Both the position numbers and the translations under genes were made by a program. 28,121 nucleotides of DNA from a virus: the IMG/VR virus record IMGVR_UViG_3300027719_000041, positions 1 to 28,121 of that record. One strand, written 5' to 3'. The notes beneath the pieces are model-generated. The model was not told where the DNA came from. It saw only the letters and a program-made list of their open reading frames with translations, and ran no database searches. Numbering within the stretch: position 1 is the first letter of the stretch; each line of letters opens with the position of its first letter. Positions 18,320 through 24,750 of this stretch are shown in pieces.

Positions 18320-18640
18320 TTAAGAAGGAATCGCCAGGCCTGAGCCAGAACTAGGAGTGTTCGCTCCAGAAGTGGGAATAGGGATGAGGAATCGTCTGGT
18401 CCCTTGAGAAGCAGCCTTCTTGGAAGCAGAGGCAGAATCACTAGGAGCATAGGCAGCAGGGTCTTTCTTCTGCTTGTCTATGTTGTCCTCATACTGGTCC
18501 TGCGTGGTCTGAGCAGTAGCCCTGGCGTTAGCCATCTCATTCTCCTGCATCTTCTTCTGCTCCTGGTACTGCATCATCTGCATCAACTGACCAAACCCAT
18601 CATCACTCTTGCTACTACCACCGCCACCAGCCATGCACAT
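18320..18640 (-). CDS. gp7.3-like small virion protein
   Basis: 106 residues with a Gly-rich N-terminus (AGGGGSS), a Gln/Met/Glu-rich helix (residues ~18-55) and a C-terminal tail rich in Ser/Gly/Pro ending GSGLAIPS. T7 gp7.3, a virion protein needed for tail function, occupies this position directly before the portal gene and also ends in a Ser/Gly tail of similar type. Sequence similarity is limited to composition and the ending. GAGAGG lies six bases before ATG 18640, inside the end of the preceding gene. A second in-frame ATG follows two codons later. Confidence 0.65.
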   Translation of the reverse strand: MCMAGGGGSSKSDDGFGQLMQMMQYQEQKKMQENEMANARATAQTTQDQYEDNIDKQKKDPAAYAPSDSASASKKAASQGTRRFLIPIPTSGANTPSSGSGLAIPS

Positions 18641-18642
18641 AA

Positions 18643-18846
18643 TTAACCTCTCACTAGGGCTTGTTCTAAGGTTTCTTGAATCTCATTGACTAACTCCAAC
18701 CTAGCCAGGAGGCTCTGCACTACGGACCTCTGTCCAGCCTTGAACATGATTTCATCAATGTTCTCACCTAACCTAGCAGAGCGTTCAGGATAGGAGGCAT
18801 TCAATTCATTCACTAGATCAACAGCAAATACTGGAAGTGCTTTCAC
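18643..18846 (-). CDS. Small conserved phage protein, first late gene
   Basis: 67 residues. It starts with GTG at 18846, with AAAGGA seven bases upstream; no in-frame ATG is suitable. The sequence (FAVDLVNELNASYPERSARL, then FKAGQRSVVQSLLARL) is charged and helical and recalls small proteins found before the portal in many podoviruses, but I cannot name a function. It is the first gene downstream of the 190-base non-coding block and is followed by the gp7.3-like gene 2 bases later. Confidence 0.75.
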   Translation of the reverse strand: MKALPVFAVDLVNELNASYPERSARLGENIDEIMFKAGQRSVVQSLLARLELVNEIQETLEQALVRG

Positions 18847-18856
18847 ACATTGTTCC

Positions 18857-18899
18857 TTTAATTAGGAGGATACCTAAGTATTTAGCCTAGATATCCTCC
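18857..18899 (-). promoter_or_regulatory. Hairpin with GGAGGATA arms before first late gene
   Basis: Perfect 8-bp outer stem (18865-18872 with 18892-18899) and an inner CTAA/TTAG pairing. It is preceded on the plus strand by TTTAATTA, almost as in the hairpin before the large terminase (1504-1535). In the transcript the hairpin lies just before the AAAGGA ribosome binding site of the 67-residue gene. No U-tract follows. A processing or stabilising structure is likely. Confidence 0.5.
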
Positions 18900-18930
18900 C
18901 ATCCTAAGGTGAGAATCTCATTGAAAAGCC

Positions 18931-18947
18931 AATCCACAAATAATGGA
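18931..18947. repeat. 17-base repeat, copy 2
   Basis: Exact match to 1538-1554 (AATCCACAAATAATGGA). Here the right flank is GTG rather than TT, so the inverted repeat is shorter (TCCA/TGGA). The conservation of 17 bases in two intergenic sites 17 kb apart, each beside a GGAGGAT hairpin, suggests a functional site. Confidence 0.6.
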
Positions 18948-18963
18948 GTGACTCCGGGGGAGT

Positions 18964-18977
18964 GACGATATATCGTC
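18964..18977. repeat. 14-base perfect palindrome
   Basis: GACGATATATCGTC equals its own reverse complement. It sits in the late control region next to the GGAGTGAC direct repeats. It could be a dimeric protein binding site or a small cruciform; no partner is identified. Confidence 0.45.
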
Positions 18978-19036
18978 AATTTAACGAAATATCATCATTA
19001 ATCAACGCACCCACTAATCTGCCCTTGGATAACTTC

Positions 19037-19453
19037 CTAAGAATTTAGAGCTTCTTGGATACCTAAAGCAATCTCTTGAGCGGAGTAAGGCATGAGGCCG
19101 TTGTTCTCAATTCGAGTGATGGCAGGAATGAGGAGAGGGAGCATCGTCACCATCTTGAACTGCTCACAAGTAGAGGTCAGAGAGCAGCCCTTACGGAGGT
19201 ACTCAGCATACATCGTAGTGTTGTTCTCACAAGGAGGTGCCCACCTAGAGGCAATCTCATGGCAGGTGTTGATCTTGTAGTTCTTCTCATAGTTCAGAAG
19301 AAGCTTTGCCATAGCCCTGATGCCCTTCACAGGAGTCTCATACTTCTCGAAGGGAGTGGTGTTGTTACTCACCTCCCCCTTCCAGGTGATAGATGTCTTT
19401 CGGATGTTACCAGGGTTATTGTTCCTCAAGCCGATAGGAAGCTTAGGTGCCAT
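19037..19453 (-). CDS. Peptidoglycan-degrading enzyme candidate with RNNNPGN motif
   Basis: 138 residues. The N-terminal GLRNNNPGNIR (residues 8-18) is the hallmark of a phage lysozyme-like/virion-associated murein enzyme group. The rest is a compact helical domain (PVKGIRAMAKLLLNYEKNY, then MYAEYLRKG), also typical of that group. No signal peptide or membrane segment is visible, so it would need a holin to reach the wall. Its ATG overlaps the previous stop codon as TAATG. It is the last gene before the late control region, near where T7 has early/middle lysis functions. It may be the endolysin or an entry enzyme replacing the transglycosylase missing from the gp16-like protein. Confidence 0.6.
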   Translation of the reverse strand: MAPKLPIGLRNNNPGNIRKTSITWKGEVSNNTTPFEKYETPVKGIRAMAKLLLNYEKNYKINTCHEIASRWAPPCENNTTMYAEYLRKGCSLTSTCEQFKMVTMLPLLIPAITRIENNGLMPYSAQEIALGIQEALNS

Positions 19454-19701
19454 TACTTGTCCCCTGGATACACAAGTATGCTGATGGAACCTTCACCAGA
19501 CTTGGTGATTCCCTTCCAAATCTTCAGGAACTCCTCAGGACGCCTCTGGAAGAGATTGGCATCACAGGTAGCACATTCCACAGGAGAGGCTTCTTCAGAA
19601 TACCAAGCAGGATAAGCAGGATACTCCACAGTAATGACAGCTTTCATCTTAGGGATATTAGAGTCCACAGATTCCTCCGATACATTTTTCTTCGACTTCA
19701 T
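19453..19701 (-). CDS. Hypothetical protein
   Basis: 82 residues from ATG 19701, supported by GAGG about eleven bases upstream. A GTG at 19713 is also in frame, and an ATG at 19647 would avoid the overlap with the reductase 3' end but has no ribosome binding site. Features: an aromatic stretch (EYPAYPAWYSEE) and one CxxC pair (ECATCD) mid-protein. A single CxxC could bind metal or be redox-active, which would be notable beside a ribonucleotide reductase, but the surrounding sequence is not thioredoxin- or glutaredoxin-like. Function unknown. Confidence 0.65.
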   Translation of the reverse strand: MKSKKNVSEESVDSNIPKMKAVITVEYPAYPAWYSEEASPVECATCDANLFQRRPEEFLKIWKGITKSGEGSISILVYPGDK

Positions 19702-22246
19702 CAAACACAACACCTCTTTGTTTAGCAGCTTCTTCGTAAGGGACAGGAGTCAATGGCTGTCCACCTCTGGCACCATCAGGATAACAGGTCATACCTCTGA
19801 GCATTCCACAATACTTCAAGAGAGTGTTCCCCAACTCCTGGGCAGTATACTCATTGTTATACTCACTCCCCCAAGCAGGGAGGTTCAAGGTGGAGGAGAT
19901 GGCATGGTCAACGAATTGTTGAACCTGAGCCTGGAATTCGATCCTCTTACCTGGAGTGATAGCCAAGGATCTGGATGTCTCGATGTCATCAGGATTTAGG
20001 CCATGCTCCTTAATCAACCTCTCAGCGGTGGCATCGATGACATACTCATACTTCCACCTAGTCCCTTGCACCAGATACCTACGCTTGTAGGCCACAGCGA
20101 AGAGAGGCTCGATGCCTGTGGTAGTGGAGGCCAGGATACCTATGGTGCCTGTAGGGGCAATAGCACGGTACTTGATGGGACGATTGATGTAGAGCTTGTC
20201 ACAGAGTTGATTGGCTCCAGATTCAGAATAACCCTCATAGGACATAAGCCAATTCTGGAGCTTCTCAGAGAAGGCATAGGACTCTCCATTCTTCAAGAGC
20301 CATTCATGGATGCCCATAAGACCAAGACCAAGGCGTCTGTTCTTCTCTCTAACCTGTTTAACCTTCTCATAAGGTAAGTCACCTCTCAAGGTTCCACAGA
20401 CAAGGAACTTAGAACCTAATTCACAGACTGCTTCAAACTCATCCAGGGAGTCTATAGCTCCCATATTCACGCTTCCAAGATTACAGACATCTGAGTCATT
20501 TTCAGAAGTTACTTCACAACAATTAGAAACAATCACCCCTTCAGCACAGAAGGAATGTTCTTCATATTCTACATCGCAGCAGAAGACATCTTCAATTCTT
20601 CCTTCATCTTCAACAGAGACGACCTTCACAGCCGACTTACGATACCCAAACACTTCCACCCCGTCGGTATTAAAACGAACACGGCGAGTGGGGATGAGAG
20701 TGAGGAAGTCAACGATGGAATCACGAAGGATAATCAAAGACCATGTCTTGTTCCCAGGTTTATACGAAGAACCAGAGCCAATATTGATATTACTCTGGAT
20801 GCCATAATACTCTAACCACCGCCTAACATCCTCAAGTAATTCATAGATGCTAGAGGAAAGAGTTATCCTCCTGGCCTTCTCATTAGCATAACCATCAGCA
20901 TCGAAGAGTCCTGCTATGAAAGACCTAACACAATAGGTTGAATCAACCTTCTTCTTACTCAGGGAAGCATATTTATTGTTCTTGTAGTACAGCCTCGTTC
21001 CATCGAGAGAAGTGGAGTCAGGAGTAGCTAGACAAGGGAGAACCTTCTCGATCTTGTTCTCAGCGAAGAAGCTAACATCAGCCCCTCCCCAAGAAGAATG
21101 ACCATCTCCAATGATGAACCCCTGTGTGTAACCTATAGGGTTCAAGCCTGTTCCTTCTATAGCACACAACGAAGTGACCAAGGTATCTCCAGGCTTCAAT
21201 TTAGCAGCCGGAACCTTGTCTTCAATGTATCTAGCGTTCTTCCCTCTTTTATTAGAGAGGGGTTTACGAACAAAGAACTCATGCTCAGGGTCAGCATAAA
21301 TAACCCTTCCACCTGTCATCCTAACGGTGAGCGTCTTGACGTTACTCTTGGTCTTCACGAAGGTAGTCTCTGCCCACCTTCTTCCTGTCCAGACCTTACA
21401 CTTCCCTTCAGGTAAGTCTTTAATCCTAGCATATCCATCACTACAAAGGACATGGGTTTCACCAGACAGAGGAGCGTTCCTTAGTGTCTCCTTCTCATTC
21501 TCATAAAAGTTATAAGAATGCCCCGGTTCCCCAGTCTTGCACATATTCAACACAGAGCGATACCAGAGGTCAGGAACGTATCCCTGTTTAGCTTCTTCAA
21601 TGAACTTCGTATCCCAGTTGATGGAGATGTTGGTCATATCCAACTGAGCAGGGAAGTTGAAGTCTTCAGCCTTCTTCTCCTTAATCCACTCAGGCCAATC
21701 CTTAGCTGTAAGGAAAGCCTCGATGTCATCATGCTGCCAATTGAGAGAGGCATAGATAGCAGAACGTCTTGAACCACCTTGCATGACGTTCCTGCCTATC
21801 TCATTAATCATGTACATCAGTGGCAGAGGCCCACTAGATAATCCACCAGTGCGAAGGAGACTACGCCCCATAGGACGTATAACAGAATAATCAACCCCAA
21901 TGCCTCCCCCTGACATAAGCGCAGACGTACACCGCTTAACCAAGTCAGCCCATTCTTCACGGGTATCCTCCTCAGCTTTGAGCAGGAAACAGTTGTTGTA
22001 GTAATGGAGCTTCCTTCCTGCATAGTAGAGATACCTACCACCAGGAACGAACTTCATCTCTGTGATGAACTTGACCAACTGCTTCTGTTCTTCAGGAGAC
22101 AGCAAGGGAAAGGGAAGTTCCCCTCCCCTTGTGCCACAGACATCATCTACCAAACGCCTAGCAAGTTCAGGCCAAGAGTCATTCGGACCTTGGGCATACT
22201 TGTTCCTGAAGATGTTCTCAGCGAAGGGTGTCTTGAACTTAAACAT
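19658..22246 (-). CDS. Class II (B12-dependent) ribonucleotide reductase precursor with in-frame intein
   Basis: 862 residues, of which 259-575 are an intein; the joined protein would be 545 residues, as in monomeric class II reductases of marine podoviruses. It reduces ribonucleotides to deoxyribonucleotides using adenosylcobalamin. Seen: NNCFLLK with redox Cys86; SGGGIGVDYS at 112-121; RNA before the intein and CCEV after it, giving N-A-C-C-E, where Cys576 would be the thiyl-radical cysteine and Glu578 its partner; SDVCNLGSVNM; APTGTIGILA; and a C-terminal CIGGIC (Cys855, Cys860) for re-reduction. GAGG stands five bases before ATG 22246. The single-chain form, lack of a radical-subunit gene nearby and the C-terminal Cys pair favour class II over class I. 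Function depends on splicing. Confidence 0.92.
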   Translation of the reverse strand: MFKFKTPFAENIFRNKYAQGPNDSWPELARRLVDDVCGTRGGELPFPLLSPEEQKQLVKFITEMKFVPGGRYLYYAGRKLHYYNNCFLLKAEEDTREEWADLVKRCTSALMSGGGIGVDYSVIRPMGRSLLRTGGLSSGPLPLMYMINEIGRNVMQGGSRRSAIYASLNWQHDDIEAFLTAKDWPEWIKEKKAEDFNFPAQLDMTNISINWDTKFIEEAKQGYVPDLWYRSVLNMCKTGEPGHSYNFYENEKETLRNAPLSGETHVLCSDGYARIKDLPEGKCKVWTGRRWAETTFVKTKSNVKTLTVRMTGGRVIYADPEHEFFVRKPLSNKRGKNARYIEDKVPAAKLKPGDTLVTSLCAIEGTGLNPIGYTQGFIIGDGHSSWGGADVSFFAENKIEKVLPCLATPDSTSLDGTRLYYKNNKYASLSKKKVDSTYCVRSFIAGLFDADGYANEKARRITLSSSIYELLEDVRRWLEYYGIQSNINIGSGSSYKPGNKTWSLIILRDSIVDFLTLIPTRRVRFNTDGVEVFGYRKSAVKVVSVEDEGRIEDVFCCDVEYEEHSFCAEGVIVSNCCEVTSENDSDVCNLGSVNMGAIDSLDEFEAVCELGSKFLVCGTLRGDLPYEKVKQVREKNRRLGLGLMGIHEWLLKNGESYAFSEKLQNWLMSYEGYSESGANQLCDKLYINRPIKYRAIAPTGTIGILASTTTGIEPLFAVAYKRRYLVQGTRWKYEYVIDATAERLIKEHGLNPDDIETSRSLAITPGKRIEFQAQVQQFVDHAISSTLNLPAWGSEYNNEYTAQELGNTLLKYCGMLRGMTCYPDGARGGQPLTPVPYEEAAKQRGVVFDEVEEKCIGGICGL
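20522..21472 (-). mobile_element. Intein with LAGLIDADG homing endonuclease, Pro at position 1
   Basis: 317 residues, host residues 259-575. Block A reads PLSGETHVLCSDG, with Pro where most inteins have Cys or Ser. Block B is GGRVIYADPEHEFFV (His64; Asp61 in the usual Thr place). The endonuclease motifs are GFIIGDGH (118-125) and FIAGLFDADGYA (185-196), both with their catalytic Asp. Block F is VFCCDVEYEEHSFCAEG with Cys298/Cys299. Block G is GVIVSN ending in Asn317 (Ser as penultimate) followed by Cys+1. The endonuclease looks intact, so homing could be active. A block F Cys combined with a non-nucleophilic first residue resembles class 3 inteins, but the Trp of that class is Phe66 here. Confidence 0.9.
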
Positions 22247-22456
22247 CTACACCTCACCCCCAATGGAAAGAGTGACAGGGATGACATGCCTACGGATGTA
22301 CCCAGGAACAGGGTCAGCATCACACAATTTGTTCTTAACCCTGGCAGCGTCACATATCTTCTTGTAGAACTTAGCGTCTGCTAGGCGAGAACTATGCTTA
22401 CCTCTGGAGGTGAGGAACTCTCCTTCTTCCATAATGATGAACATGATATCTTTCAT
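22247..22456 (-). CDS. Hypothetical protein between exonuclease and reductase
   Basis: 69 residues, basic, with MKDIMFIIMEEGEFLTSRG at the N-terminus and ADAKFYKKICDAARVKNKL in the middle. AAAGGAG lies four bases before ATG 22456, and the start codon overlaps the exonuclease stop (ATGA). The reductase ATG follows directly after its stop. Tight coupling to both neighbours supports a real gene. No known motif. Confidence 0.72.
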   Translation of the reverse strand: MKDIMFIIMEEGEFLTSRGKHSSRLADAKFYKKICDAARVKNKLCDADPVPGYIRRHVIPVTLSIGGEV

Positions 22457-23196
22457 ATGACTCCTTTAGGAGGCTCCCATAGTTTATATGTCCTGTTCTT
22501 GAAGTCCCACTCCTTCACTGTGAGTATCTTAGCCAACCTAGCCTGAGACAACGCAGAAGCCTCTGTAAGCCCTTTGGATTCATAAACCGATACACAGGTC
22601 GCCCAATAGTCTTCAGAGGCTTCCAGAGCCTTCCTAGCCTTCACAGGGCCTATTCCAGGACAACCTGAGTATCCATCTACAGAATCCCCTGTGAGTACCT
22701 GTTGGTAGAAGAAGAACTCTCCTTCTTCAGGAGAGACTTCATAAAGCGAATCCTTGGTCCAGTTGTAATGGAACCCAGGAATCTGATTGAGGTCTTTGTC
22801 CAGAGTACAGATGATAGTGTTCTCTCTGGATGTCCCTAGGATACCCATGACATCATCAGCTTCGAGCCACTTGGTCATCTTGCAGGGATAGTTGGAAGAG
22901 ACATGAGACTTGAGAAGAGACAGAAGGACAGGTCTTTTAGCATCAGACCTGTTCCCTTTGTAGGTTCCATCGACAAGGTATCTGAAGTTATAATCTGAAG
23001 ACAGACAGAGGATGTAGTCTTTAGCCTTACATCTAACCAGGAGGCGTTCAATGAAGGTATCAATATCAGCCTTGGCCTTATCTTCATTTACCTCCTCAGA
23101 GACTACACCCTCTTCCCATTCATAGTGTTCTTCATTGATGGCAGCTATCTGGTAAATCATGATGTCAGCGTCAATGAGTAGGGTCTTTTTACTCAA
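22453..23196 (-). CDS. 5'-3' exonuclease, FEN family (T7 gp6-like)
   Basis: 247 residues from a TTG start at 23196, which has AAGG nine bases upstream and overlaps the preceding stop by 8 bases. An ORF start at 23256 would only add residues from within the upstream gene. Metal-binding acidic motifs of the family are in order: LLIDADIMIYQ (Asp9, Asp11), YKGNR with nearby basic residues, WLEADDVMG, CTLDKDLNQIPG, and LTGDSVDGYSGCPGIGPVKA, the last being the helix-hairpin-helix that grips DNA. In T7 gp6 removes RNA primers, degrades host DNA and helps make concatemers. It lies two steps from the reductase and downstream of DNA polymerase. Confidence 0.92.
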   Translation of the reverse strand: MSKKTLLIDADIMIYQIAAINEEHYEWEEGVVSEEVNEDKAKADIDTFIERLLVRCKAKDYILCLSSDYNFRYLVDGTYKGNRSDAKRPVLLSLLKSHVSSNYPCKMTKWLEADDVMGILGTSRENTIICTLDKDLNQIPGFHYNWTKDSLYEVSPEEGEFFFYQQVLTGDSVDGYSGCPGIGPVKARKALEASEDYWATCVSVYESKGLTEASALSQARLAKILTVKEWDFKNRTYKLWEPPKGVI

Positions 23197-23467
23197 TAGT
23201 GACAACCTTCTTACATGCTGCAACGATCTGCTTCTTGGCTTCCTCAGTAGCAGCAATCAATGCCTTGATGTCGGAAGCATCGGAATGATTCTGGAGAACA
23301 TCAAGCAGCCGCTTCCCTGCTCCAGCATAGTCCTGATAGTACGCAATTGGTTGACGATACTCTGTCCCAGGAACCTTACTCTTAGGACCGCTAACCATAA
23401 TTCGATAAAGGTCTACACTCCACTCTGTCGGCTCAATCTCATAGTTCTGCACCCTAATGGTAGCCAT
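23189..23467 (-). CDS. Small conserved phage protein of unknown function
   Basis: 92 residues: N-terminal strands (MATIRVQNYEIEPTEWSVDL), a YYQDYAGAGKRLLDVLQ segment and a C-terminal helix (IKALIAATEEAKKQIVAA). Many phages carry proteins of this general layout before replication genes, but I cannot name a function. AGGAGGAG lies six bases before ATG 23467. Its stop overlaps the TTG start of the exonuclease, so the two are probably translated together. Confidence 0.75.
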   Translation of the reverse strand: MATIRVQNYEIEPTEWSVDLYRIMVSGPKSKVPGTEYRQPIAYYQDYAGAGKRLLDVLQNHSDASDIKALIAATEEAKKQIVAACKKVVTIE

Positions 23468-23482
23468 GCTCTTCTCCTCCTA

Positions 23483-23680
23483 TTAGATTGTTCCGACATG
23501 AGAACTCGAACAGTGAGTACCTCTCCACCAAGCACATTCAGTCATATCACAGTAAGGACTTCCATCTCCCACGATACGCCCAGAGACAGGGTCAAAGGAG
23601 TAGGTTCTAGGGAGGGACATCTTCATGGGACAGAGCAGGAGAGGAGGAGTCTCAGGAGTCTTCTCCACAATCTCTGTCAT
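23483..23680 (-). CDS. Cys-rich small protein (start uncertain)
   Basis: From ATG 23680 it has 65 residues; an ATG at 23797 with AGGAG nine bases upstream would give 104 residues but overlap the neighbouring Cys-rich ORF by 146 bases. The C-terminal half, LLLCPMKMS then SPYCDMTECAWWRGTHC, has Cys spacings and a CAWW motif of a type found in small phage zinc-binding proteins. The Lys-rich segment added by the longer start is low-complexity. Function unknown. Confidence 0.6.
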   Translation of the reverse strand: MTEIVEKTPETPPLLLCPMKMSLPRTYSFDPVSGRIVGDGSPYCDMTECAWWRGTHCSSSHVGTI

Positions 23681-23822
23681 ATTCTCTTTCGTCTGGGACT
23701 TCTTTTTCACAGTCTTCTTCTCCTCTCCAGATGTTACATGGAGCATCTGGTTGGTTCCAATCTCTTGGTCCTCGACACTCACCGTTGTAGTTCTCATAAG
23801 GACAAGCTCCTGAGTAGCACAT
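23652..23822 (-). CDS. Cys-rich small protein overlapping its neighbour
   Basis: 56 residues from ATG 23822, two bases after the lipoprotein stop, with no clear ribosome binding site, so re-initiation would be needed. The pattern MCYSGACPYENYNGEC, then DAPCNIW and EEDCEKE is a Cys cluster that could bind zinc, of a type seen in small phage proteins. The C-terminal third is very acidic and lies in the region shared with the next ORF. The GTG at 23864 is an alternative start without a ribosome binding site. Function unknown. Confidence 0.55.
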   Translation of the reverse strand: MCYSGACPYENYNGECRGPRDWNQPDAPCNIWRGEEDCEKEVPDEREYDRDCGEDS

Positions 23823-23824
23823 GG

Positions 23825-24193
23825 CTAGAAGATCGAGACAAGTTTCAGGAGAGTGATAGCCCACAAGCCGTAGTTACGGACCTGGACTTTAGAGTTGTTA
23901 TCAGTCGAGGACTTCTCCACAATGTTGATAGCATCCTGAATAGCCTCAACCAGGACCACAATCATATCAGCATCAGCCACAGAAGCAGCAGTAAGGTTAG
24001 CCATCCGCATCTGAATGATAGTGATGTAAGGCTTGAGTTGCACCTTGGTATCTTCAGGAAGAGGAGATGTCTCAAGGATAGAGACAAAGGCAGAGACAAC
24101 ACTAGGAATCTGTTTGAGCTTGTTACTCTCACAGCCCACAGAGAACGTGAGCATGAACACGGCCAGACCAAGCATGAACTTGTTAAGAGCCAC
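23825..24193 (-). CDS. Predicted lipoprotein of the lysis region
   Basis: 122 residues from GTG 24193, with GGAGG seven bases upstream. The N-terminus is a signal peptide with a lipobox-like end (basic Lys5, hydrophobic core to residue 19, FSVGC), placing the lipidated Cys at 21. The rest is mostly helical and mildly acidic, with a hydrophobic end (YGLWAITLLKLVSIF). It would be anchored at the cell envelope of a Gram-negative host. Adjacent membrane and phospholipase-like genes suggest a lysis or envelope role, perhaps an outer-membrane spanin-like part, but it lacks the Pro-rich look of Rz1 and no partner is evident. It overlaps the previous gene by 11 bases. Confidence 0.7.
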   Translation of the reverse strand: MALNKFMLGLAVFMLTFSVGCESNKLKQIPSVVSAFVSILETSPLPEDTKVQLKPYITIIQMRMANLTAASVADADMIVVLVEAIQDAINIVEKSSTDNNSKVQVRNYGLWAITLLKLVSIF

Positions 24194-24530
24194 TATAGAA
24201 CCTCCAGCCTGATTCCCTCACTAAAGCATACATGGTGAATGCCCTGATAATCCTAAATGGCATCAGTATCCTTGAGCTACGGGCGGCGATTAGAAGACAG
24301 AGATTGGCGAAGAGCCTAGCATCAGCAGATGACCTGGAGTTCCCAAAGACATATTCAACGTCATGGACATTACATGCGTCTTTGATGTCCAATCCCCAGA
24401 CCGTGTTGAATTTAGTTTTCCACGAAGAAGGGCCACAACCATTCATGACTGTGACCCTCTTCTCCTTCTTTATCTGGTTCCACCAGGAAGGGAGACATAG
24501 TGGGATATCGTGTTTAAGTTTGAGGTCCAT
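24183..24530 (-). CDS. Phospholipase A2-like protein (candidate)
   Basis: 115 residues. NGCGPSSW (residues 30-37) followed by DACNVHDVEYVFG (51-63) and SADARLF (68-74) matches the arrangement of a small phospholipase A2 core: a Gly/Cys loop for calcium, the His-Asp catalytic pair (His56, Asp57) next to a Cys, and a later Asp. Conserved order is convincing, but only two of the usual disulphide cysteines are plain. A basic, hydrophobic C-terminus (ILMPFRIIRAF) could touch membrane. The gene lies between a holin-like protein and a lipoprotein, so attack on membrane phospholipid during lysis is a reasonable inference. GGAGG precedes the ATG by four bases. Confidence 0.5.
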   Translation of the reverse strand: MDLKLKHDIPLCLPSWWNQIKKEKRVTVMNGCGPSSWKTKFNTVWGLDIKDACNVHDVEYVFGNSRSSADARLFANLCLLIAARSSRILMPFRIIRAFTMYALVRESGWRFYSGS

Positions 24531-24750
24531 TATCCTCCTTCCTCAAGAGAGGAGCCTTAGCTGAGAGCCTACCAGCCAGAGCCAGGCCAGCACCAATCAA
24601 AGAGGTGACATCCTCCAGAGGATACCCGGTGTTCCCGATCAGGATAGAGATGTCCATGATGGGGAGCTTCTGATTGAGCCAGCCAATGAGGATGATGGCA
24701 CATCCCCAGATACCTTTGGAACGGAGTAAAGCGGACATGTCCAGGTTCAT
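24514..24750 (-). CDS. Two-segment membrane protein, holin candidate
   Basis: 78 residues with hydrophobic segments at about 13-28 (GIWGCAIILIGW) and 48-61 (VTSLIGAGLALAG), and a charged C-terminus (RLSAKAPLLRKEDNG). The layout, including a closing GR.SAKAPL-type tail, is common among small phage holins. GAGG stands seven bases before ATG 24750, which overlaps the upstream stop (ATGA). Next genes are the phospholipase A2-like protein and a lipoprotein. With the membrane protein at 1889-2143 there are two holin candidates; this one has the better local lysis context. Confidence 0.6.
   Translation of the reverse strand: MNLDMSALLRSKGIWGCAIILIGWLNQKLPIMDISILIGNTGYPLEDVTSLIGAGLALAGRLSAKAPLLRKEDNGPQT

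Larger units (their letters stand above)
18847..19036 (-). promoter_or_regulatory. 190-base control region between middle and late genes
   Basis: The largest non-coding block in the window. On the plus strand it holds the GGAGGATA/TATCCTCC hairpin (18865-18899), the 17-base repeat (18931-18947), two direct copies of GGAGTGAC (18945-18952 and 18959-18966), an ACTCC/GGAGT hairpin (18951-18963) and the perfect palindrome GACGATATATCGTC (18964-18977). T7 has promoter phi6.5 and RNase III site R6.5 at this point. I infer a late promoter and processing site, without having a promoter consensus. Confidence 0.55.

Noticed and set aside
18978-19036. Sigma-70 type promoter in the AT-rich part of the late control region
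   Set aside because: TTGATT on the minus strand has no convincing -10 box at 16-18 bases; evidence is too weak to list.
23652-23797. Programmed frameshift joining the two Cys-rich ORFs
   Set aside because: A +1 shift would be needed, and the GAAAAAG run is not a standard slippery site; separate starts explain the arrangement more simply.
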